Positions 1 through 13,006 of a stretch of DNA of 64,000 bases are shown piece by piece. Origin of the DNA: Branchiostoma belcheri (taxonomy: Eukaryota; Chordata; Leptocardii; Amphioxiformes; Branchiostomatidae); NCBI RefSeq assembly GCF_001625305.1, contig NW_017803468.1, positions 322,558 through 386,557 on the forward strand, read 5' to 3'. The stretch's first letter is position 1. Each line of letters opens with the position of its first letter. Under the pieces are notes generated by a model, which worked only from the letters and a program-made list of their open reading frames with translations, did not search any database and had not been told where the DNA came from. A program made the translations under genes and the position numbers.

Positions 1-3000
1 GCCACCCAGGAGGTTCTTGATGGCGTTCATGAGCGGGTAGGGTCCCTGTCCGCAAGAGCTGCCAGAGAAGTCGTCAATGTCGTAGGCCCAGACCATGGCG
101 CCTCCCAGGTTCTTACTCTTCAAGTACTCCACCTGAAAATGAATGAGTAAATAAATGAATTAATCAATGAATGAAGGGTTAATGACCGAATCAGATGTGT
201 ATATTGTGGTATAAGGCCTGGCCAATCCCTATAACCACCGATTGAACCGCCGAGTGAGCGCATTCGAACAGAAGGCGCGTTCCATTTGGGGTCACCGGCT
301 GATTCGTCGGGGCGTTTATAGGATTTAATCACCACTGGTAAGGGCACGTCGTCATGACTACTATAAAATGGTGACTTCTGATTGGTTGATGTCATGTGGC
401 TGTATGATAATGACCTTTATTGTACGTTGTTGCAAGGAGGTTTATGCTCATAAAAGTATGTATAGGTAATAGTGGTAAAACAGTACCATTGGATATGAAA
501 TGTTTCTGTTTACCGAAGAAAAACATATTGTTTTTGCTCAGTCTCTTCCTCTTCTTCTTCTCCAAACAGTGACCTCTGACCTGACCAATGACATGATTTG
601 TTGACGTCTGTCCCCATGGTGACTGGTTTTGGGTTACATAATGTTGCAATTTCATGGTCTGCTCTGCTCATGTCACCATACACTAGTAGTACATCTATGT
701 GAATGTGTTTGAGCAAAAATTAACAAAGCAGACCATATACAATTAAAGATGAAAATTATGTATTTGCTAGTTCCTTACTATTTTTGTTTTTAGAATATAT
801 TGAAAGCTAGGGAACGTAACTTTGTCCTTACCTTATATTGAAGACTCTCTACGTCATCGTAGCCTACCCACTGGTTTCCCTGGTAAGCGTACGGGGCGAG
901 GTGTTCACTGTGAAACACGCGGGTGGCGCCCTGATTCAGCATCGTGCAGATCTGAAAGAGGGTGGATTACACTGTTAGGCCATTTTGATTTGATTATATG
1001 GATGACATCCACGCGCGCATGAATTTTCGGCCGTTACAAAAGAAAAAAAATATTCAACAATACTGTAAATTATACAAAACGGTTACAAAATGAGGAATAT
1101 ATAAGCTAGGTTGAAAAAAACAACAACACTGGAAAACGATACCGGTACCAATCTCCTAGAGTACCAAAATCAAACGAAGAAAGACGAAAATGTAAAGAAA
1201 TGAATGTGAAGACTAGAATATTCTCCAAACCCTACTCTGTGTCATTCGTTCAACCTTCAAAACCACGTAGATTTCATAATGAAAATAACTTTTTTGGGCA
1301 AAATTTCTTATTCGCACGCTCGCATCAGTTTTGGGGTTCCCAGAGGATGTCATCCATATATTAATCAAATTAACATTGGTCTATTGGTCACACTTTCATC
1401 TTATGTTCACTTTTTATTTTGTATTTGTTACTTCAACCTGTACTTTGTATGTTTTATGTTACTGGGCAAATGTTCTTATAAGTTCGTACGTGCTTTGCCA
1501 TCAAATGCTCATAAACCCATGTGAATAAAATGAAATAAACATTTTTGAGCAAGCAATCGACTAAGACCTTATACCTTCATGAAATGTTTAGAGCTTCTGT
1601 AAATATTATTGCTTGTTTCATGCATCGATTATCGAAATATGGTTGTTAATAGCATAGTATACATTTTGTTGTGTAAATATCTGTCCATAATCTACTCACA
1701 TAGTATATTGTAAAGAGAACTTGAAATACGTATGACTTTGAAAGATTTCGCCAGAAACTCCCTTGCGGTTCTAGAAGAAACTGCTAGGGGGACTAACGCA
1801 ATCTGCCTGTAGATGTACCGACCTCGTAGTAGGCCAGGTAGCCCTTCTCGCGCGTGTATTGGCCCGCGGTGCCGCCGCCGCTAGCCGGGGCCCGGATGCT
1901 GTTGTCCCCGGTAGTGGTGAAGCTCCGCCCGTACGTACCCAGTCCCAGGTTGATTTTGGAGGCGGGCACGCCGCCGGCAAGCCACATGTCCACTGCAAAC
2001 GCCTGGGGGAGTGGACAAAAATGGTGTCAAGAGAAAAACAAACATCATGAAAGTTCTACAAAATCTGCACAAATAAACTACGAATATGTTTGTCTCTTAT
2101 ATCTTTGCTGTTGTCTCTAAGTTCACATCAGGAATCATATTATAATGCTTCCTCTCTCCGTCTTCGACACTCTCATATTCGATTCCTCTCTTCAAAGACG
2201 TATAGAAAATAAAGGCAGGCATTTTTAACCTTTCTTTTCATGGTGTCATAATTTGACTTTTTCTTAGCCACTAACCCTCAAAAGGACAACGTCGGCAGAA
2301 CGTACTTCGCCTGCGCAAAACCCCATTTATTCAGGTATTTGTTAAATGCTTGGTCCTAGTTGCATCTGAATTCTGCCTGTTGCAAAGGATATTTTTTTCC
2401 GAAATAATATTTGGGGAGTGCAGAGAGACAGAGTTATATGTGCGAAATCGAATTGACATGAGACGTTCTGCCGAAGTTCTATGCACAATACATTATACGG
2501 GTTTCGCGCAGGTGCAATGAGCACGTCGGCAGAACGTACTGCACATGCGTGAAACCCGTAATTTATTGTGCATAGCACTTTGAGAGAATGTCGTATTCGC
2601 GCATATAAGGTTAACATCCTGTCTGTAGTTTCCAAATGTTATGTTGGAAAAGATATCGTCTGCAACAGGCAAAATTCTGATGTAACGTTGACCAAAAATC
2701 CAACGAAAACCGTGAAAATCCAGTGTTCTGCGCAGGCGCAGTACGTTCTGCCGACGTGCTCCCAAAATGGCGGATGGTAGATGACAAACCTGGTTGAGTT
2801 TGCGGTCGTCCCCGGTCTCGTCAGTAGCGGCGTACAGCGGACTGTTCAGACCCGTGTAGGTCTCCCACTGGCCGTGCAGGTCATACGCCATCAGGTTCAG
2901 GAAGTCTAGGTACCTGGCAAAAACAGAAGCGTGTTATGGCAGCACAACACCGTTTTAGCCCTATGGGGATTTCTATAGTTAAGGACCCCAAAGTGACTCA

Positions 3001-6000
3001 GTTCGACTCACTGAAAATCATAGTAGGGTGCACAATCAAGGTTCAGAATTTTGATATGTCTAATTTCAGGGTATAGTGTACAAAATATGTGAAAATGAGC
3101 TTAAATTTGCCGGCTAGTTCTCTTCTCATGCCCTCTTTTATTAGCGCCACTGCGGAGGTCATGGAACTGCAGCCGACGAACAGTACTAGGCGGGACAAGT
3201 ATCCAAGCGCTACGCCGACTGAACATGCACGATAATTCAACTTTTACAGTCTCAAAACTGACGTATTCCTCTAACATTTACCACAGGTTCTATCTCGATG
3301 CCATGCACAAAACAATCTCTGCACCCCTCTCTAGTATTGTGCAGCACTACTTTGTGCCTGGACTACGTTTGACTACGGGGTTCGCCCATAAATACTGTGT
3401 TGTGCGGCCTTATGATGATAGCGCCTTGTAATCTACAGGTGGCCAACAGATAAGGCTCAACGCCCCTGTCACACATTCAGAACCTTCCCACGAACACCAG
3501 CCGAACTAGGTTGGTAGAAATTGGCCATGAGAAGCATTCTGACCAGAATTAGGTCATGCCTACGTTTCTGTACGATTCGAGTCGAATTTGAGTTAAATAT
3601 GAGTCGAACTTGACTGCCGAACAAGACTGGCCTAGCTATTCCCGAACAATAGCCAACCGTTACTGAACCGTTACTGAACGTTCACACTCGAATGTTTTTA
3701 ACAATTTGAAACAATTGGATACCGAACACCAACCAACGTTGCTCCCGACCTACCATGGTTGGAAGGAGTTCAGCAGTGTTTGGAAGGCCATATTCGGCTT
3801 AATAATCCTTACACATGGAACAGACTTCGTCATCACAACAGTAACGTGTTTCTCACCTTGCCACCTCGGCCATTTCGTAGCCGTTCATAGCGTTGTCCTC
3901 TCCGGCCGGTATAGCGGCAGTCAGCAGCAGGGGAGCCCGGTCGGTACGGGCGCCTTCCGCGTCAAACGCCTCCCTCAGTTCCTACGGGGAAGTCATGAAA
4001 CAAAGTGTCACAGAAATGTGATCCTATATGAGAAGCTATGCTTAGACGTCCCTTGAGCAATCCCAATGAACGGTGGCCTCGGTGTGGTGCAACTTCACGC
4101 GCGTTCACGCCAAGAATGTGCTCTCGCGTCAATACAATCAAAATGGCGACCGTACATACCTGGAATAAGTTCTATTGCCATTACTCCCACAGAAAATATA
4201 ATTGTTATAACCAGTGGAGGAAAATTTGATACCCCTGTTTATGCGAGATCCAAACTTAACTTCAAGTACCAAAATGTGGTCAAGCCACTTTTTTATTTTC
4301 CTTAAACTACAAAGTATATTTAGTTTTGGTCTTTGCTGTTCTAAACACGATGCTATGCTCATACTGTTAAACCTAAGTTTGGGATATTTTACTGGAAAGT
4401 GTTCTATTCATACTTAATTCACAATATCCTCAATCTAGTCAATATATGTAAATACAGTTTATCAGTATGAGCACAGTAAGAAACGAACACTAAGTTAAGA
4501 GCGCGTTCAAAGAGCGAACACTAATTTAAAACTAACTAACGTTCAAAGAATTAAAAGAGTGTTGTACTTAAAAGTACAAAACTTATAACTATTACTGAAA
4601 TTTAACATCCAAACACAGAGGACATGCGTGATTTTGAAAGTTCAGTTCCAGTGCATGACGTAATGAGCTGTACCTTGCAGAGAAGAGTGAACGTCTGTTT
4701 GTCGGACGGCCTCCCACCGCGCGCCGCCGGGTACTCCCAGTCCAGGTCCAGACCGTCGAAGTTGCGCTGCCGGAGGAAGTCGATAGAGGTCGTGACGAAC
4801 GTCTGCCTGCCTGCAGCCGTGGCCGCCATGTCCGAGAACGCCGTGGAGCCGAAGTTCCACCCGCCAACTCCGAGCAGGGTCTTCACGCCGTGCGGCTAGG
4901 GGAGAACGGGGAATCAAGACTACTTGTAAAGCCCAGTTTTGGTTATTAGTTACATGTCATGGTGATACGTACTATAATGGACTATCCTGCACAATGTTTG
5001 GGGTTTCACCCTACTATTACTATAGGGACTACTATTATAATAGTTAACCATTCCAAGATGACTTAATTATTCGACGCGGTAAGAATTATAGTAGGGTGCA
5101 CTAGAGAAACACGGCCAATTAATATGTTGAAATTTACGGCATAATCTACAAAATGACTTTGACTTGACTACAAAATAACTGACAACAAAAAGTTATTATC
5201 ATTTTTTTTTACATGTACACGCGACGACCTCTTTTATTTGTCCACCTGTGGAGGTCCACTGAACTGCAGCCGACTCACCCTGGAACGCGGTTGCGTAATG
5301 CAGCGCATTTATACACGAACAGGAAAATCTTCACAATCCAAATCGTACGGTGTACAAGCCAAATAGTTTCATACCACACAGCGCAGTTTACTCCTGGCTA
5401 CCTCTCACACAAGTCGCTCTAGCCAGGTTTCAAGAGTTTTCTCCGCACTACTTTGTATACCCGCGTCATAGATATCTGGAAGTCGCCCATCAATACTGTG
5501 TTCTGCGACCTTGGATATGGTTCTGGGTAAAATGTTTGTTCTAGATACAGATATCTAAGGCACCACAGGTACCTGGAGATGTGTGTTGAACCTCTCGTAC
5601 ATGCCGGTGGACCAGTCGGTGGAGTCATCGTTCCACTCGTACGGCTGCAGCTGGTTGTTGGTCATCTTGGCGAAGGCATAGATGGCGTGCGTGCACAGAG
5701 CAGGGTCGATGTCTTCCGGGTAGAATTTCCCGATCCCCGGGCGGTACTGGGACCAGTTGGTGTGGTAACACACACGGCGGTAGGCTGGGGGTATAATATA
5801 TATATATCAAAGTCAGACAGAAATCACCATGTATTCCGTTGGCTCGGACATGTTTGCCGTATGTCAGATGGGAGAACTTCAAAGGACCTGATGCAGACTG
5901 AACTTGCCAACGAGACAAGAGCATGCTTTAATAAGGATGTTGTTAAATGAGACATGAAAATCTTTGATATTAATATAAAAATATGGGGGACGCTTGCAAC

Positions 6001-6615
6001 AAGCAGGACTCTTTGGAGACACGAAGTCAAGAAGGGCTTACAACTGGAAAAGAAAAGCAAAAACTTGCATCATAACTCAGACGTTTAAGGGGTAAAACTT
6101 CTAAAAACAAACAATAGGTACATGATGTGGAAGTTGTACTTTCTTATGATCGAATGAGACAGAGGAATATGCCTGCTTGTCAAATACGCTAAATCCTTAT
6201 AACACAACAGCTTCGCAGGCACGCGGTGAGGCGGCAGCTGGCTATAGTACACAAGCAGACCAAAGAAGCCTAAAACTTATCGTTCTGTACGTAGGATATT
6301 TTTGTTGTACCCATGTATATTTGTCTGTATATCTACATGCCTTACACCTTACGAAAGTCGCTGTACTTTTTGTTGTGGCAATAAAGTTCTCTCTATATTT
6401 CCACAATTATCTGTAAGAATTGTTTGACGCTATGTGATGATGCCCCTTCTGTACTCGGTTACGAATTCAGCGAGTTTTACTCTACAATAGGAATGGGAAG
6501 ATAGAGAGGTTACCGAAAATAAAATTACATGCCACGTACTTGATCGCTGTGCTGGGATGACAGACGCCTGCCCCAGACTCAACATCACACACAGTAGCGC
6601 GAGGACGGTCAACAT
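1..6615 (-). CDS. Chitinase gene A, GH18 family, C-terminus cut by window edge
   Basis: Secreted chitinase (hydrolysis of beta-1,4-GlcNAc polymers) of the acidic-chitinase/chitotriosidase type. Coding exons, 5' to 3': 6615-6540, 5784-5573, 4895-4674, 3981-3857, 2913-2790, 2002-1823, 951-832, 132-1 (open at the edge), giving 397 residues in one frame. Exon 1 encodes a signal peptide ([18 protein letters not shown]). Exon 2 carries [12 protein letters not shown] and exon 3 the catalytic DGLDLDWEY, with the acid/base Glu codon at 4734-4736. Exon 8 has the conserved [12 protein letters not shown]. Introns have GT/AG ends and match gene B in position and phase. The start at 6615 is the first ATG after a clear splice acceptor (exon start 6640) and opens directly into the signal peptide. 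Linker and chitin-binding domain, present in B, would lie left of position 1. Function is inferred from family. Confidence 0.93.
975..1381. mobile_element. MITE family 1, copy in gene A intron 6
   Basis: Long terminal inverted repeats: the left end reads TTAGGCCATTTTGATTTG and then GGATGACATCC; the right end returns GGATGTCATCC and an AT-rich complement. The interior has no ORF. The element begins 24 bases upstream of the gene A exon 7 acceptor. Other copies lie at 20708, 30493, 33706, 36577 and 42873, with one-ended copies at 31816 and 62114. Confidence 0.75.
2285..2760. mobile_element. MITE family 2, composite copy in gene A intron 5
   Basis: Ends carry CGTCGGCAGAACGTACT and its complement, with GCGCAGGCGCAG next to the right end. 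Internal inverted blocks around 2470-2590 suggest one copy inserted beside or into another. The matching intron of gene B (13822-14294) holds the same composite, so the insertion predates the A/B duplication. Confidence 0.7.
3470..3720. repeat. Dispersed repeat in gene A intron 4
   Basis: Sequence built of related short blocks such as CCGTTACTGAACCGTTACTG and CGAACACCAGCCGAACTAGG. Similar material occurs in gene B intron 4 (about 14640-14940), at 17460-17600 and at 51480-51790. No coding potential seen; class not recognised. Confidence 0.45.
5826..6090 (+). pseudogene. LINE fragment, C-terminal end of an RT ORF, decayed
   Basis: A plus-strand frame reads [18 protein letters not shown], a signature of the C-terminal tail of animal non-LTR retrotransposon polyproteins. 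It is broken by a stop at 5948-5950, after which the same frame still resembles the LINE tail (about 5951-6085). It sits in intron 1 of gene A, antisense to the gene, with no 5' part. A dead 5'-truncated insertion is the simplest reading. Confidence 0.65.
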
Positions 6616-6789
6616 CTTCGTCTTCTTCTTCTGTTTTCGTCTGTAAGGACGGAAGTACAAGAATCTTGATACATTTACAAACATATTATGACTCATGGAT
6701 CTTAGTATTGTTAGATGTTAGCATTAGAAAAAATGTTCAACATGCATAATTGTACTGCACGTGGTCATACATTGTACCTGCCACAATTG

Positions 6790-6985
6790 TTGTACAGTAT
6801 GTTGAGGTTCTCCCTCTTCTTCTATCTCCGAAGTATGAAAATGCAGTTAGTCTATGAAAGACAGGGACAAAAGTGCCGCATTTGAACTTTGGAAACTGCT
6901 TATCTATGTAGAATTCAAAGTTTTGCACCACGCCTTCTTTGTAAACGTTTTGCAGTCTGACTCCTAATCCCTCTAACATTTAAAC
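6790..6985. other. Noncoding block conserved between genes A and B (5' intron)
   Basis: The stretch around GAAAGACAGGGACAAAAGTG to ACGCCTTCTTTGTAAACG is nearly identical at 18960-19135 in gene B. It lies in the intron between the noncoding exon and the start-codon exon. Duplication alone could explain it, but it is better preserved than much of the neighbouring intron. Confidence 0.5.
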
Positions 6986-8092
6986 TAAACCGACATGTCA
7001 AACTCTAAGTATTACTTGTGGACTTTCTCCGACTAAGAACAAAGTTTGCCACGAGTGTGATTGTTTCCTAAATGGTGTTTGTGCCACTGTAACGTAGACA
7101 TTTACACAACATGCCACTTCTTTATTCTGTTCGTGTGAAAATTACTGCATGAAATTTATTCAAGTATGCATCTTTTGTAACATATAAGTACCTGGCTTCT
7201 GAAATTCAAAGACGCACATTCTAAAACAAACAATATACTTGAACGGATATTACGTAAATGCGTTCAAACAAAAGTTATAAATGGATTCTCATGCAGACAC
7301 TTAGATTATCTTTTGATTTGAATGTGCTGAAAAGTTTTGAGTGGATCCGGCATATTTACGTATAATTGATATGAATATGTGTTTACGTACCACAAATAGC
7401 CTATTGGTATCACTAGGTACATAACACACTTGGTATTTCGTCCGGTTCTGGTTGAATTGCGTCACAGTGTCAGTCAAAGTTTGATAATAGTAAGCTTACT
7501 TAGCGGTACTTGAGTACTAACAATGTGTAGGTGCTGTAATAATTTGTCTCACTAATGGCTTTGATACATAGTGTTTAGATAGAAGTATATCTTTTTTTTA
7601 AACTACGCGCTACCTTGTGCTTACAGTGGCTACCTATATATGGGCTAGGACGCTTAAAACAATTCAAGAAAACGCAACAAAGACTGTCACTGTAGTTTTG
7701 ACCCCCCCCCCCTAGGTATTTCTTGTTCTTTCAGATCAGCTCAAAGTTTTATGTGACGAATACCGACTCTTTAAAACATTCTTGACAACAACCGTTGGGC
7801 TCATTGTATTCGCAGAGCATAATAATGACGCTATATTTCTACCCTTAAAGCTGTAAGCAACATACATTAGGTACCACACGATAAATGGTGGTCACTGTTG
7901 GTACATAGTTCTTACTGAGTAACTAAAATATACTTGTCTTGCGTCAAGAATACCATATTTGCTAATTTTTAGAGAACAATTTACGTTGAAATCACTCAAA
8001 ATCTACAACATCCCCTCGCTATACTCACTTTAAGACCATATTGAAGCAATACTGTGTGCTTTAAAAAAAAAAACGAAAAAAAAAAGGATTAC

Positions 8093-8172
8093 CTTTGAAA
8101 AACGACAAAACTTCTGCAGACTGACTCCTTCTGTCGGCACGCTGACACCACCAGGGATACGCACCAAGCTTC
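8093..8172 (-). other. Gene A 5' noncoding exon (approximate transcription start)
   Basis: This segment ends in CAAAG followed by gtaatc, a good splice donor, and starts about 30 bases after a TATA box. The same exon is found, strongly conserved, before gene B at 20553-20640. It has no useful ATG and would splice to the acceptor at 6641, placing 25 more leader bases before the start codon. The right end (transcription start) is estimated from TATA spacing. Confidence 0.7.
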
Positions 8173-8198
8173 AGAAATGTGTGGAAGTCGCGGGCAGA

Positions 8199-8206
8199 CT
8201 TATATA
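8199..8206 (-). promoter_or_regulatory. Gene A TATA box
   Basis: Minus strand reads TATATAAG, flanked by a GGCGGAGTCTA context shared with the gene B promoter. Spacing of about 30 bases to the conserved noncoding exon fits a core promoter. Confidence 0.7.
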
Positions 8207-8844
8207 GACTCCGCCATCGGAATAAATATATCTGTTATCTAACGTTCGATAAGAGCGCGAGATACACCAATCAGAGACAGTTTTGAGGTCAGTATGTTAT
8301 CCAATGGTGGTCACTGTGCACATTGCGTATGTTTGATCGGAATTCTTCCATATCCTTGTTTGCATGTAGACCTTCTTAGTGTATGTGAAAACAAATACTC
8401 GCCTCTGACTGGACGCGCAAATGTGAAATGGTAGCATGTCTTTTATTTTCTATAATACATCGTTCACAAGAAATCCAACCTTTAAGCACAGTTTAAAGAT
8501 GTGTATAAGTTCACTAGAGTGAAGGACATGAACGTTTACGTATGCTTTAAGGCGTCCTCATGGGTAGAATTTAGTGCAGTGATCAAGAAAAAGGAAAAAA
8601 AAACTATTCTTTCTGCTTGTTTTTGTGATCGTGTGTCCTAGAAGACAACCCTAATTCAAAGTTGTACGAGTGTTTTTTCACTGAATCTATGCTGTTTTCG
8701 CTGCTCAAAATGCACCCTTCTTGTTTCTGCGTGAACAGATGTAGGCATCACACTCAGCCCAAGTGAACACTGTTTACACTGTAAGAAATTGTATTGGACA
8801 CAATAAAGCTTGGTCAATAAAGGTTTTTTCGTCACTCTAGTGAG

Positions 8845-10700
8845 CATTTATGTATATTTTAAACCGGCTTAAAGACTGAATTGGTTTAAGGGGCTTGCTA
8901 ATTGTATCTTTTATCATTTTCAACCTCAGCTTATACCAAACTATTTTAAAGGTGCTCAACCCAAATGTGCTATGATTTGCACCACAGTGGGGAAAGGTAA
9001 CAATCGCTCGCTAACCCTATTTAGACCGAGGGGACTTGTGATCGGCAACTTTCATCTAAGATAGCGCCTAATGTTTAATTTCATATCAATAGGTAAAATT
9101 GGCATGGCAATGGGTTTCTGACAGTTTTTAGGAAATTTTCTAGCATAAGATATTCATAATTCATGCTAATTTGGTTACGACATTGGTCAAAATTTAAGAT
9201 GGTGGACCAAATTGTTTCTGGTGTAACCATGTTTTTTAACTTATCATAATTCAGTAGTTTTTTTTCAAATAAAACGTTCATATAAACATCTATGCCCATT
9301 TATATTCCTTTTTCAGGCTGTATCTTGAAAAAATTGTAATTTCAGAAAAAAAAATTTAGGCGGTTTTATAAAAAAATTACATATATGACGATGTAATGAC
9401 GTCATATGACGCCATAGTTACACCAGATGTTGTGATATAAACTTATTGCACTCTTAGAATTAAGTGGCCCTACGGTAAGTACTTGTTGAGTTACAGGGGG
9501 CGGGTCCCAGCATGACCAGAAAAGCCCTTTCTACATAGGGTTAATGTTGTTTTGACGGATTCTTGTAGAGACTTTACACGAGAAAGAGCAAAGGTGCGCG
9601 CCGGCAAACTGATCGACCTTCAGACCGTTTTTCACACCTGCAACTTTTCTCATGAACTTTTGACACTTTATTTTAGCCCGTTATCCATCTTTATACAATA
9701 AAAAAGTGGGTTAAAGATGCCGTTGAATTATATCAATGATTTCTTGTGTGCTTGCATGTAATTCTTTACTGTTGTTATTCTTTAAAGGCACTCTATGTAG
9801 TTTTTTGACAATACAAAAAGTATCTTTTTCATTCTTTTCTTTACATAGTACATTGACTTAACCCTTTAGTATTCCAAAATCATACTCCGCAACAAAAAAT
9901 ACAACATCCTTGCTCCTTAGAAGCTTAGAAAACTGTGAATGATCTTCTATGCAACCTCTGGCCAAACCGCACATATGGTACATTGTATTGTCCACTGCTA
10001 GTGGTTTGACCTACATCCCAGTGGGGTGTCAGTTGATAGCTTACCAGTTTCTGAAATACCTAACCGTTTACCAGATTTTTTATCTCTTTTGAAAGGATAA
10101 TGAAGGGATAATGACCACAGTTTATTCATGCCCAACAAAATACTCCAAGTTGATAAATATTTCACCAGACCTCATGTGAAAGATATGAGTGTTTTTCTAT
10201 CGAGGCTATATCTTGTCACATGTGCCCCTGTCAATCAAGCCTGGCAAGCCGGGCCAATTAGCCACCCTAGGGGCAACCCCTGTATGTTGTTGTTGTTGTC
10301 CTCAGAGCAAACCGGTGGCACCGGGTACTCAACAAGGACTGTTTGAACGGACAAAATATACGTAAAAAATGTGAAATAATGACACAAATGTGTTGAAAAG
10401 TGATAGTAACTGTTAATAACACTGAAATTTAGTATAATTAGAATATTCCAAATTTTTGCGCAAAAAACTACATAGAGTGCCTTTAAAGGATTACCATATT
10501 ATATGACCACCCCATTGCCGATGCATAGTGTTTATCAAAATTAACTAAAGGCATTTTGCATACCTATTTGTTACCAACTATCCTGATGAAGGCGAGAGTG
10601 GTCGATGGAAATTCGTTCTTGTTGTGTTGGAAATTGGAATTAATTGTACCACATTGTACCACATTGTACCACAAAAAAAGATCTCCACAAAAAATGATGA
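8845..10700. other. Spacer between genes A and B, no gene seen
   Basis: No credible exon. At 9010-9470 there is a diverged member of the repeat seen at 60,670-62,055, including one TGACGTCA at 9397-9404. At about 9540-9700 a block (TTTTGACGGATT, CTTTACACGAGAAAG, TCTCATGAACTTTT) recurs at 22380-22510, marking homologous upstream flanks of genes A and B. The rest is AT-rich. Confidence 0.5.
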
Positions 10701-10715
10701 AAACGATATGTAGCA

Positions 10716-10721
10716 TTTATT
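10716..10721 (-). terminator. Gene B polyadenylation signal
   Basis: AATAAA on the minus strand, about 145 bases after the gene B stop codon, a normal 3' UTR distance. No competing hexamer was noticed between. Confidence 0.6.
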
Positions 10722-10866
10722 TAATTTTCAGCTGACAGCAGTTATCAACCTAGAAATAACTGCGACTAATTTTAGACTCTTTCTAAATGACAGAGTATTG
10801 GATGGCCTTCGTGCAAAAGCCTAGGCCCTGGCGGTTCGTGACTTGTGAAGCCTCCGATGTTGTAGC

Positions 10867-12960
10867 CTAGCAGTTGACGTTGGAGGCCCAGTCGCAGCCC
10901 AGCATAGCCTGGTTCCAGTGCATTCCGCCGGCGCAGGTTCCGGGGAACATCTGGCCGCCCCAGCACTGGAAGTACTTGCCGCAGTCGGTAGGGTCGGCGT
11001 AGTGTCCGTTGGGCCTGCCCTCACACGTCACCCCTACGTCACACATAAGAACAGTTTGTAAGCATTTCATCCAGTGGTCTACTCAATTGATGTTTACCTT
11101 GTAATACAGATACAGCATAGCCTAGGTACAAGCCTTTACGCTGTCTCAGTCGGCAAGCAAAAGCTGGTATCCAAGCTATCTGTAACACATTCGCCCATTT
11201 AGCTTTGAATGTGCGTCCAGTGACCAGTGTCATCCATGGGACTAGGCAGGTAGGGTAGGTAACTTGATATGTGTGACCATTTATGTCATAATCTATGCTG
11301 ATTCTATTTTGTAATTTTCATGTACTTATATTGTTTAGGTTTAAATGTGTGTCTTGTTTGTGTGCCTATAATTGTTTTGTGTGTGGACCACAACACCAGC
11401 CCCCGCTGCCTGTGTCCCACGAGTATTGTATTGTTAGCAATTTCAATAAATCAAATCAAATCTAATAATTGCAATATGATGTATGATGTAAACGTATGAT
11501 TCATAAGACAACAAAATAAAAAAAAAATTCTTATGAAATTCGTTGAGCGATATGCTAAATCTCTGATCTACAAACGGTGGATCGCAACCATAGTTCATGG
11601 AAAGAGGGCGTAATCTCCTAACCTTGTGGCTCCACCACGACGGGTGCCTGGGTGACCACCGGGATGGGTGCCTGGGTGGCCGCCGCGAGATTTGATACAC
11701 CATCGACCAGGTTAGGTACCTCATTGATGAGGTTTGGTACCTCATTGACGAGGTTTGGTACCCCGCCGTTGATGAGGTTCGGTACCCCGCCGTTGATGAG
11801 GTTAGGGACCTCGTTGATGCCGTTAATCGGCGGGTGGGTGGGACCAGCCGGGAGGACGAAGCCACCAGATACGCTCGTCTCCAAGAGGTTCTTAATGCCG
11901 TTGATGAGCGGGTAGCGTCCCTGTCCGCACGAGCTGCCCGAGAAGTCGTCTGTATCGATGGCCCAGACCATCGCCCCTCCCAGGTTCTTACTCTTCAAGT
12001 ACTCCACCTGAAAATGAAAAAAAATGCATGAATGAATGGATGGATGAATAGATAAACAAATGAACGGATTAAAGGGCAAATGACAAGCCCCAACGTGTAT
12101 ATGGCATCATAAGTCTGGGTATCCATGTAATCACCGATTGAACCGCCGAGTGAGCACATTCCAAAGAAAGGCGTGTTCCATTTGGGGTCACCAGCGTTTA
12201 TCGGTCGGTATTTATAGGTTTAATCACCACTGGTAAGGTTATGGCGCTGTGAAATGTGGACCTCTGGCAACTGGTTATATTCTGAAGTTTACATTGCTAT
12301 TTTTTTCTTTTTAATATGCTTCGAAAACTCATATTTGTACTTACCTTATACGGAAGGCTCTCCATGTCATCGTAGCCGATCCACTGGTTTCCCAGGTACG
12401 CATATGGTGCGAGGTGTTCATTATCGAACACACGGGTTGCACCTTGATTAAGCAACGCACAGATCTGAAAAAAAAACGATGAATAGGACTCTAGTTATTG
12501 GTACGTAATGTTCAATTTGCTCTTGTGGGGTCGTGTGACGTAGTGGTAGCCTGCTCGACTCGGAACCAAGAGGTCCCGAGTTCGAGTCCTGACATGCCAC
12601 CGATCTTGTGCCCTTGGGAAAGGCACTTTACATTGACTGTATTGTCTTGTCCTGCATTCGTCTTCTGCGTTGGTGACGGCATAAAATACGTTGATATAAA
12701 CTTGAGTGTGCTGTCACCATGTCCAGTCATGAAATGTTGGAATATATATTTAAAAAATGCTCTTACATGATATATTGCTTCAAAACAATTGTAAAAAGAA
12801 TGCACAGACCCCAGAATTTGTTAAAGGACAAATCTTATTTAAATGTTATTTTTGGATCCTCTTCTCATTCACTATGTTGTCCAAAAGTCATCACTTGGAG
12901 GAGGGGGATCTCTCTTCAAGAATGTTAAGCTTTATTATCAAGCTTTACTTGTTATCTGAT

Positions 12961-13006
<46 letters not shown>

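Noticed and set aside
4624..4899. Plus-strand open frames over chitinase catalytic exons (also 15427-15758 and 29798-30077)
   Set aside because: GC-rich exons are open in several frames; the minus strand carries the GH18 motif and proper splice sites.
12535..12590. tRNA gene suggested by A-box and B-box sequences (also at 22640, 25190, 33060, 35050 and 38830)
   Set aside because: The cloverleaf is imperfect and each head is followed by the same conserved SINE body, so these are tRNA-derived retroposons.
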